This document shows, in pieces, positions 57,900-64,000 of a stretch of 64,000 bases of DNA; the first letter of the stretch is position 1; each line of letters starts with the position of its first letter. This DNA comes from Jannaschia marina (GTDB taxonomy: Bacteria > Pseudomonadota > Alphaproteobacteria > Rhodobacterales > Rhodobacteraceae). The stretch covers positions 620,001-684,000 of the forward strand of contig NZ_JABVAX010000001.1 of the NCBI RefSeq assembly GCF_013404595.1, written 5' to 3'. Below the pieces are notes generated by a model. The model made no database searches and had not been told where the DNA came from. It saw only the letters and a program-made list of their open reading frames with translations. The translations under genes were made by a program, and so were the position numbers.

Positions 57900-59474
57900 A
57901 TGCGAGACAGCTACGACCTGTTCATCATCGGCGGCGGCATCAACGGTTGCGGGATCGCTCGGGATGCCGCGGGGCGGGGCCTCGACGTGGGCCTTGCGGA
58001 GATGGGCGATCTGGCCGGCGCGACCTCGAGCGCCTCGACCAAGCTCTTCCACGGCGGCCTGCGCTATCTCGAATACTGGGAGGTGCGTCTCGTGCGCGAG
58101 GCCCTGCGCGAGCGCGACATCCTGATCCGCAACATGCCGCATATCAGCTGGCCCATGCGTTTCGTCCTGCCGCTCTCGCCCGACATGCGCTTCGAGGGTG
58201 GCACGCCGACGTCGAAGCTCCTCGGCACGGTCATGCCCTGGCTCAAGGGGCGGCGACCGAACTGGCTCATCCGGCTCGGGCTTGCGATGTACGACAGCCT
58301 GGCGAAGTCGAAGCTCCTGCCCGGCACGCGGACGATCTCGCTCGACGGCACGGTGGAGGGCGCGCCGCTGGAGGACCGCTTCCACAAGGCCTTCGAGTAT
58401 TCCGACGGCTGGGTCGAGGACTCCCGTCTCGTCGTCCTGAACGCGCGGGATGCGGCGGACCGGGGCGCGGACGTCGCCGTGCGCACCAAGGTCGTGAGTG
58501 CCGAGCGCGACGGGGACGAATGGGTCATCACCCTCGGCGGGGAGCGCAGCGGGCAGGTCCGGGCGAAGATGCTGGTGAACGCGGCGGGCCCCTGGGTCGG
58601 CGACGTGATCCGGGGGGTCGTGCGGTCGAACGCGACCGAGGGTGTCCGGCTCGTCCGCGGCTCCCATATCGTGACGAAGCGCCTCTTCGAGCACGACAAG
58701 AGCTACTTCTTCCAGGGCGGCGACGGGCGGATCATCTTCGCCATTCCCTACGAATACGACTACACCCTGATCGGCACGACCGACGCGGAGCATCACGACG
58801 CTGACGCGAAGCCGGTCTGCACGCCCGAGGAGCAACGCTACCTGCTCGACTTCGCCAACGGCTACTTCAAGCGCGACCTGACCGACGCCGACGTGGTCTG
58901 GACCTATTCGGGCGTGCGCCCGCTCTATGACGACGGCGCGACGTCCGCGACGGCGGCGACCCGGGACTACGTGCTCAAGGTCGAGGCGGCGGGTGGCGCA
59001 CCCGTGCTCAATATCTTCGGGGGCAAGATCACGACCTTCCGCAAGCTCGCGAACGCCGCGCTTCTGAAGATCGGGGATCACCTGACGATCACCGGCCCCT
59101 GGACGCATGACGCCCCGCTGCCCGGCGGAGACTTCCCGGTCGACGGTCAGGGGGCACAGGCCGAGGCTTTGAAGGCTGACTATCCGTTCCTGTCCGACTG
59201 GTGGGCGCTGCGGCTCGTGCGGGCCTACGGGACACAGGCGCGCGCGGTGTTGGGCGCGGCGAAGACGGCGGCGGACCTCGGGCAGGACTTCGGGCACACG
59301 CTGACCGAGGCCGAAGTGACCTGGCAGATGGACCGCGAGTGGGCACGGCGCGCGCAGGATGTGCTCTGGCGGCGCACGAAGCTGGGCCTGCGGTTCGAGG
59401 CCGCCGAGGTGGAGGCGCTGGAGGCCTTCATGGCGGCGCGCGTTGCCGAGGCAGCGGACGGCGCGGTGGGCTAG
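57900..59474 (+). CDS. glpD: glycerol-3-phosphate dehydrogenase (aerobic, FAD)
   Basis: Membrane-associated oxidation of glycerol 3-phosphate to dihydroxyacetone phosphate with electrons to quinone. 524 aa. FAD motif LFIIGGGINGCGIARDAAGRG (about 7-27), SSASTKLFHGGLRYLE, and GVRPLYDDGATSATAATRDY. The ATG has GGAGGA four bases upstream; the enormous open frame further upstream covers puuD and is rejected. It shares candidate operator sequences with glpK and is followed by a hairpin. Confidence 0.96.
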   Translation: MRDSYDLFIIGGGINGCGIARDAAGRGLDVGLAEMGDLAGATSSASTKLFHGGLRYLEYWEVRLVREALRERDILIRNMPHISWPMRFVLPLSPDMRFEGGTPTSKLLGTVMPWLKGRRPNWLIRLGLAMYDSLAKSKLLPGTRTISLDGTVEGAPLEDRFHKAFEYSDGWVEDSRLVVLNARDAADRGADVAVRTKVVSAERDGDEWVITLGGERSGQVRAKMLVNAAGPWVGDVIRGVVRSNATEGVRLVRGSHIVTKRLFEHDKSYFFQGGDGRIIFAIPYEYDYTLIGTTDAEHHDADAKPVCTPEEQRYLLDFANGYFKRDLTDADVVWTYSGVRPLYDDGATSATAATRDYVLKVEAAGGAPVLNIFGGKITTFRKLANAALLKIGDHLTITGPWTHDAPLPGGDFPVDGQGAQAEALKADYPFLSDWWALRLVRAYGTQARAVLGAAKTAADLGQDFGHTLTEAEVTWQMDREWARRAQDVLWRRTKLGLRFEAAEVEALEAFMAARVAEAADGAVG

Positions 59475-59479
59475 GAGAT

Positions 59480-59498
59480 GGTCGGGTCAGGCCCGACC
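59480..59498. terminator. hairpin after glpD (GTCGGG palindrome)
   Basis: GGTCGGG (59480-59486) and CCCGACC (59492-59498) with a 5-base loop, 5 bp after the stop. It lacks a T-run. It resembles the palindrome at 49920-49936. Confidence 0.5.
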
Positions 59499-59522
59499 AC
59501 GACCCGTATCCCTTGACGCCCC

Positions 59523-60551
59523 TCAGGTCGGCGCATCCGCCCGCACGAGCCCCTCGGCCTTCAACTCGGCCCAGAGGTCGGCGGGGATCTCCGCCGCGGC
59601 CGCCTGCAGGTTGCCCTCGGACTCCTTGACGCCCTGACCGCCCGGTATGACCGAGACGGTCGCAGGGTGCAGCAGCGGGAATCGGAACGCCGCATCGACG
59701 AGCCGTGTCTTGTGGGCGGTGCAGATCGCCTCGATCCGCGCGACGCGGGCCTTCACCTCTTCGCTCGCCGGTTCGTAGTTGTAGTAAGCGCCCTCGACAG
59801 GTCCGGTGGCGAGGATGCCCGAATTGTAGGGCCCTCCTGTGACGATGCCGACGCCCCGCGCCTCGCAGAGCGGCAGGAAGGAGGTCAGCGCCTCTTGTTC
59901 GAGAAGCGTATAGCGCCCGGCCATCAGGAACACGTCGAACTCGCCCCGCCCGAGCAGCTGCTCGCAGACCTCCCATTCGTTCACGCCGGCCCCGAAGGCC
60001 GCGATCGTGCCCTCCTGCCGCAGCCGGTCGAGCGCATGGTAGCCGCCGGCCATCAGCTGGTCGACCTTGGCGTTCACCGCCTCGCGCGAGCCCTGGTTCG
60101 GGACGTCGATGTCATGCACGAAGAGGAGGTCGATCCGGTCGACACCCAACCGCTCAAGGCTCGCCTCGACCGAACGCATCACCCCGTCGTAGGAAAAGTC
60201 ATAGATTTCCCTCCGCGCCGGCACGTCGAACCATTTGCCGATGCCGTCGCGGGTTGTCTCCGTCGCGGGGGCCAGCAGGCGGCCGACCTTGGTCGAGAGG
60301 ACGTAGTCATCGCGCGGCTTGTCGCGCAGGAAGCGGTTCAGCCGGGTCTCCGAGAGGCCGAAGCCGTAGAGCGGCGCGGTGTCGTAGTATCGCACGCCCC
60401 CGTCCCAGGCGGATTGCAGCGTCTCACCCGCCGATGCGTCGGAGATCGCGCGGTAGAGGTTGCCGAGGGGCGCGGTGCCGAAGCCAAGTTCGGTGAAGGT
60501 GAGCCCACCGGTGGCGCGGCGATCCCAGTGGCGTGTCTTGAGGGCCATCAT
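59523..60551 (-). CDS. aldo/keto reductase (aldose / L-fucose dehydrogenase-like)
   Basis: 342 aa, TIM-barrel AKR. ELGFGTAPLGNLYRAI near the N-terminus, the catalytic Asp/Tyr block RYYDTAPLYGFGLSETRLNRFL (about 55-76), Lys in LSTKVG and His in LLFVHDIDV. Members of this group are D-threo-aldose 1-dehydrogenases, L-fucose dehydrogenases or pyridoxal dehydrogenases. The nearby FucU/RbsD-like protein and ribokinase support a sugar role. It follows the SHMT-like gene by 7 bp. Confidence 0.88.
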   Translation of the reverse strand: MMALKTRHWDRRATGGLTFTELGFGTAPLGNLYRAISDASAGETLQSAWDGGVRYYDTAPLYGFGLSETRLNRFLRDKPRDDYVLSTKVGRLLAPATETTRDGIGKWFDVPARREIYDFSYDGVMRSVEASLERLGVDRIDLLFVHDIDVPNQGSREAVNAKVDQLMAGGYHALDRLRQEGTIAAFGAGVNEWEVCEQLLGRGEFDVFLMAGRYTLLEQEALTSFLPLCEARGVGIVTGGPYNSGILATGPVEGAYYNYEPASEEVKARVARIEAICTAHKTRLVDAAFRFPLLHPATVSVIPGGQGVKESEGNLQAAAAEIPADLWAELKAEGLVRADAPT

Positions 60552-60558
60552 CGTCCTT

Positions 60559-61842
60559 TCAGTTGCAGAAGAGCAGGTCGGTGAACCGTGCCCGGAGCGC
60601 GCGTACCTCGGGCAGGACGTCTTCGGGCGGCTCCCGCAGGACGCGGGCGAGGAGAGCCATGAGCGCGGGCGCGTCGGCGGGCGTCATCCCGCGCCGGGCC
60701 ATCTCGGGGGTGCCGAGGCGCAGGCCGTTCATGTCGCCCGCGACGCCCGGCAGGGGCAAGCCGATGCCGCAGGCGAGGATGCCCGCGCGTTCGAGCCGCG
60801 CCGCCGACCGTTGCCCGCCACTGAAGGCCCGTGCGTCGAGCGCGAACTGGTGGCTGCGGGTGCCACGGTAGACCGGCAGGCCCGCGTCGGTTGCGGCCTG
60901 TGCGAGCGCGGTCGCGAGGTCGACCATCGCGCGGGCATAGGCGGTGCCGTGGTCGCGCCAGTCCTGCAGCGTCACGCCGAGGGCCGCCATTCGCCCCGCG
61001 TCGAAGTTCGCCGTCAGGCCGGGGAAGGCCACGGCCTCTACCCGCTGGGCGATGGCCGCGTCACCCGTCACGATCAACCCGCCCGGTGGGCCACCGAGCG
61101 ACTTGTAGGTGCTCATGGTCATCACATGCGCGCCCTCGGTCAGCGGGTTCGCCCACGTGCGGCCCGCGATCATGCCGCAGAGGTGGGCGGCGTCGAACAT
61201 CAGATGCGCGCCGACTGCGTCGGCGATTGCACGCACCTCGGAGACGGGGTGCGCAAACAGGTTCAGCGACTGACCAAGGGTGATGAGCCGGGGCCGCACG
61301 CGATGAGCCAGGGCCCGCAGGCCGTCGACATCGACGGAGTAACTCTCCGCATCGACGGGGGTCTCGTGTATCTCGAGGCCATAGAGCCCCGCGCAGCCCG
61401 GCGCGTGATGCGTGACATGGCCGCCGATGGTGGCGGGCGGCACGATGATCGCGTCGCCGGGCCGGGCCAGCGCCATGAAGACCATCAGGTTCGCCATCGC
61501 CCCCGAGGGCACCCGCGCCTCCGCGTGGCTGGCCGCGAAGACGTCGCAGGCCAGGCGATGCGTCAGCGTCTCGATCTCCTCGATCTCGCCGAGGCCGGTC
61601 TCGTATTTCTCGCCCGGGTAACCCAGCGATGGCCGCGCACCGATGCCGGAGGCCATCAGCGCCTCGGCCCGCGGGTTCATCACGTTCGTGGCCGGGTTCA
61701 GGTTGAAGGCCGCGTCGTGCGTGGCGACGGCGGCCCGTGCCAGCGCCTCGATCCGCGCGCCCGGATCCGCCGGCAGGGGCAGGGCGTCGATGCGGGCCTG
61801 CGCCGCGGGGCTGAGCCATGGTCGGGGCGCGAGTTCGGTCAT
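60559..61842 (-). CDS. serine hydroxymethyltransferase-like PLP enzyme
   Basis: 427 aa, fold type I, GlyA-like. The N-terminal NLNPATNVMNPRAEALMAS and GYPGEKYETG match SHMT, and Asp217 with His220 (DAAHLCG) lies in the PLP pocket. The lysine motif is MTMSTYKSLGGPPGG (Lys247) instead of the usual TTTTHKTLRGPRGG, so it is a divergent paralogue. It may act on another hydroxy-amino acid (an aldolase-type reaction). It is coupled with an aldo/keto reductase and divergent from a sugar-type operon by 89 bp. Confidence 0.85.
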   Translation of the reverse strand: MTELAPRPWLSPAAQARIDALPLPADPGARIEALARAAVATHDAAFNLNPATNVMNPRAEALMASGIGARPSLGYPGEKYETGLGEIEEIETLTHRLACDVFAASHAEARVPSGAMANLMVFMALARPGDAIIVPPATIGGHVTHHAPGCAGLYGLEIHETPVDAESYSVDVDGLRALAHRVRPRLITLGQSLNLFAHPVSEVRAIADAVGAHLMFDAAHLCGMIAGRTWANPLTEGAHVMTMSTYKSLGGPPGGLIVTGDAAIAQRVEAVAFPGLTANFDAGRMAALGVTLQDWRDHGTAYARAMVDLATALAQAATDAGLPVYRGTRSHQFALDARAFSGGQRSAARLERAGILACGIGLPLPGVAGDMNGLRLGTPEMARRGMTPADAPALMALLARVLREPPEDVLPEVRALRARFTDLLFCN

Positions 61843-61931
61843 GGGCCTCTCCTTCGGCCGCCATCTGACGGCAGCGGCCGGCTCTGGTCAATCGGCGGGC
61901 GGACGGGCTAGCTTCCGGCAAGGGGGGACGG

Positions 61932-62570
61932 ATGACGATACTCGTGTTCGGCGACAGCAACAGCCACGGCACGCTGCCGCTCGACCGTCTGGGCGGTCTC
62001 GGGCGGCATCCGAAGACGGCGCGCTGGCCCGAGGTGATGGCGCGGGCGCTCGACGCGGAGGTCATCGTCGAGGGCCATCCCGGTCGCACGACGGTGCACG
62101 ACGACCCGATCGACGGGGCGCACAAGAACGGGCTGCGCGCGCTGCCTGCGCTTCTCGAAAGCCACCGGCCGCTGGGGCTCGTCATCGTCATGCTCGGCAC
62201 GAACGACTGCAAGGCGCGCTTCGGCCTCCGCGGCTGGGACATCGCGGCGGGGGTCGGGCGACTGGCGCAGGTCATACAGGCCTCGACCGCAGGACCGGGC
62301 GGGCGGCCCCCCAGGGTGCTGTTGGTCGCGCCCGTGCCCGTCGAGGAGGCGGGGGTTCTGGCCGAGATGTTTCAGGGCGGCCCGGCCCGCTCGCGCGCCA
62401 TCGCCCCGGCCCTACGGCAGGAAGCGGCGCGGCTTGGCTGCGCTTTCTTCGACGCCGGTCGCGTCGCCAAGGTCGACGGACGCGACGGCGTGCATCTCGA
62501 CGCGGCCTCGCAGGCCGCGCTCGGGCTTGCCATGGTCGACGTGGTCGCGCCGCTCTTGAAGGAGGACTGA
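61932..62570 (+). CDS. SGNH/GDSL hydrolase (arylesterase-like, cytoplasmic)
   Basis: 212 aa without a signal peptide. Catalytic Ser9 in FGDSNSHGT, the oxyanion Asn in MLGTNDCKARFG (about 77-88), and the Asp/His pair in GRDGVHLDAAS near residue 187-190. It resembles octameric arylesterases/perhydrolases that cut acetyl esters. It is first in a plus-strand operon, 1 bp before the FucU/RbsD-like gene. A role in deacetylating a sugar is inferred. Confidence 0.87.
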   Translation: MTILVFGDSNSHGTLPLDRLGGLGRHPKTARWPEVMARALDAEVIVEGHPGRTTVHDDPIDGAHKNGLRALPALLESHRPLGLVIVMLGTNDCKARFGLRGWDIAAGVGRLAQVIQASTAGPGGRPPRVLLVAPVPVEEAGVLAEMFQGGPARSRAIAPALRQEAARLGCAFFDAGRVAKVDGRDGVHLDAASQAALGLAMVDVVAPLLKED

Positions 62571-62571
62571 C

Positions 62572-63030
62572 ATGCTCATCGGAGTTCATCCCGCCCTCAA
62601 CGCCGACGTGCTCCATGCGCTGCGCGCGATGGGCCATGGCGATACGCTCGTGCTCGTCGATACGAACTTTCCGGCCGACAGCGTCGCGCGGCACACGCCA
62701 CTCGGCCGCGCGCTCGCCATGGAGAACCTCGACACCCGCGCCGCGCTTGGCGCGATCCTGAGCGTCTATCCGATCGACAGCTTCGTCCCGGATTTCGCCG
62801 CCACAATGGCCGTCGTGGGCGACCCTGACGCCGTGCCCGAGGTCCACTCCGAAGCCGCGGCGGCGCTCGCGGCGGCGGGCGAGACGCGGCCCGTTCCGGC
62901 GGTGGAGCGCTTCGCCTTCTACGATCTGGCCCGCGCCGCCTATGCGATCATCCAGACCGGCGAGCGGCGGCCCTACGGCAACGTCATGCTGCGCAAGGGC
63001 GTCGTCGGCCCGGACGGGAGCGTGACCTGA
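62572..63030 (+). CDS. RbsD/FucU-family sugar mutarotase
   Basis: 152 aa. The family catalyses anomer exchange (fucose mutarotase, ribose pyranase). The N-terminal LIGVHPALNADVLHALRAMGHGD (His22) and VLVDTNFPADS (Asp30) are characteristic, as is the C-terminal EFYDLARAAY-like AFYDLARAAYAIIQTGERRPYGNVMLRKG. FucU is more likely than RbsD from length. It overlaps the ribokinase start by 1 bp. Confidence 0.92.
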   Translation: MLIGVHPALNADVLHALRAMGHGDTLVLVDTNFPADSVARHTPLGRALAMENLDTRAALGAILSVYPIDSFVPDFAATMAVVGDPDAVPEVHSEAAAALAAAGETRPVPAVERFAFYDLARAAYAIIQTGERRPYGNVMLRKGVVGPDGSVT

Positions 63031-63941
63031 TGGGCCATGTCGCGATCCTGGGCGTCTTCGTCGCCGATACCACCTTCACCGCCGACCGCCAGCCGCGGAT
63101 GGGCGAGACGATCCTCGGCCGGTCGTTCACGCTCGGGCCGGGCGGCAAGGGCTCGAACCAGGCCGTCGCGGCCGGGCGCGCGGGGGCGGAGGTGCAGTTC
63201 GTCGCGCGGATCGGGCGGGACGCCTTCGGCGATATGGCGCGGAGCGCCTGGGCCGACGCCGGGGTGACGCCCGCTGTCATCGAGAGCGACGAGGCTACCG
63301 GGGCCGCGATGATCTTCATCGAGGCCGGGTCGGGCGACAACGCCATCATCGTCGCGCCCGGGGCGGCCGGGGGGATCACGCCGGCGGATGTCGAGGCGCG
63401 TGCGGACGTGATCGGCGGGGCTGCCGTCTTCGTCACACAGCTGGAGCAACCTCTGGACGCCGCCGTGCGCGCGCTGGAGATCGCGCGGGACGGCGGGGCC
63501 GTGACGATCCTGAACCCGGCCCCGGCGGCGGAACTGCCCGAGGGAATGCTCGCCCTCTGCGACTACGTGACCCCGAACGAGACCGAGGCGGAGGCGCTTT
63601 CGGGCGTCGCCGTGACGGATGCTGAAAGCGCGCGCGCGGCGGCGGAGGTACTCCTGTCCCGGGGCGTGGTGCGGGCGGCGATCGTGACGATGGGCGCGCA
63701 GGGCGTGCTCTTCCACTCAGGCGAGCGCACGGAGATGGTGCCGGCCGTCTCCGCTGGCCCGGTCGTAGAAACGACGGGGGCGGGCGATGCCTTCAACGGG
63801 GCCTTTGCCGCCGCGCTTGCCGAGGGGCGCGACCCGGTGGAGGCGGCGCGCTTCGGCTGCGCCTGCGCGGGCCTCTCGGTGACGCGGCCCGGGGCGGCGG
63901 CGTCGATGCCGGACCGGTCGGAGATCGACGCGCTGCTCTGA
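63030..63941 (+). CDS. rbsK: ribokinase (PfkB family)
   Basis: 303 aa. PfkB signature 1 GGKGSNQAVAAGRAG (38-52) and signature 2 ETTGAGDAFNGAFAAAL with catalytic Asp253. The NPAP segment (ILNPAPAAELPEG) and NETEAEALSG are typical of ribokinases. It phosphorylates ribose or a similar pentose/deoxy sugar. It is last visible in the operon; the paired-palindrome repeat follows immediately. Confidence 0.92.
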   Translation: MGHVAILGVFVADTTFTADRQPRMGETILGRSFTLGPGGKGSNQAVAAGRAGAEVQFVARIGRDAFGDMARSAWADAGVTPAVIESDEATGAAMIFIEAGSGDNAIIVAPGAAGGITPADVEARADVIGGAAVFVTQLEQPLDAAVRALEIARDGGAVTILNPAPAAELPEGMLALCDYVTPNETEAEALSGVAVTDAESARAAAEVLLSRGVVRAAIVTMGAQGVLFHSGERTEMVPAVSAGPVVETTGAGDAFNGAFAAALAEGRDPVEAARFGCACAGLSVTRPGAAASMPDRSEIDALL

Positions 63942-63947
63942 CGCGGG

Positions 63948-63998
63948 CGAGGGGCTGGCCCCTCGCGCTGCGACACCCTGCGAGGGGCCAGCCCCTCG
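63948..63998. repeat. paired intergenic palindromes, second copy
   Basis: CGAGGGGCTGGCCCCTCG (63948-63965) and CGAGGGGCCAGCCCCTCG (63981-63998), 15 bp apart. This is the same pair and orientation as at 45979-46029, with a different spacer. It starts 7 bp after the ribokinase stop and could act as a transcript-end structure. The window ends here. Confidence 0.8.
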
Positions 63999-64000
63999 CG

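Overview
The window looks like chromosomal DNA from an alphaproteobacterium of the Rhodobacterales (Rhodobacter/Roseobacter type). It is very GC-rich, with dense operons and frequent 1-4 bp ATGA/GTGA overlaps. Lineage-typical genes include COQ9, a 45-aa aa3-oxidase subunit IV, divergent hemE/hemC, a DmdC-like acyl-CoA dehydrogenase and PuuD. This placement is inferred from gene content only. I see no rRNA, tRNA, CRISPR array, insertion sequence or prophage.

Layout. 1-4297: the yejABEF peptide/muropeptide importer (yejA cut by the window edge), facing a D-Ala-D-Ala carboxypeptidase. 5834-10082: haem genes hemF, hemE and hemC around an FAD amine oxidase. 10177-13533: a small exported protein, an AlkB-type hydroxylase and an orphan NuoE-NuoF fusion. 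13540-20284: lytic transglycosylase, ftsY with two coupled unknown genes, an EamA transporter, yciB, a long-tailed rluB and tadA. 20285-21167: a small lipoprotein and two tiny exported peptides. 21300-23692: a four-gene operon (SDR, cupin, unknown, P1-family peptidase). 24147-29539: a membrane protein, an aldehyde dehydrogenase and a Dpp-like ABC transporter without a binding protein. 29585-31883: a Pho-box-preceded phytase-like exported protein with its terminator. 31939-35892: the ybbP-ybbA/tesA cluster. 35988-36524: a third tiny exported peptide and the glpK control region.

36525-49614 is mainly housekeeping: glpK, an FMN 2-hydroxyacid oxidase, a quinone reductase, bluB, COQ9, rpsU, an MFS pump, a lipoprotein, the oxidase subunit IV, an MBL hydrolase, an acyl-CoA dehydrogenase, a Sua5-type enzyme and a DsbD-domain protein. 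49656-49905 is a complete small transcription unit for a 46-aa protein. 49958-54373 is a minus-strand series: a molybdenum hydroxylase (2Fe-2S and Moco subunits), a dihaem cytochrome c and gph overlap one another, followed by a NUDIX gene. 54518-57801 is a purine/ureide operon (PhyH-like dioxygenase, allE, uraH, puuD). glpD follows. 59523-63941 is a divergent sugar-type cluster (aldo/keto reductase and SHMT-like enzyme against SGNH hydrolase, FucU/RbsD-like protein and ribokinase).

The most unusual signals are three tiny exported peptides with a shared C-terminal motif, two of them under a shared promoter element. Also notable are the Pho-box array, 10-bp-phased CGAAC repeats before both glpK and glpD, a GAAA-tetraloop hairpin ending at the rpsU start codon, and dispersed intergenic palindromes.
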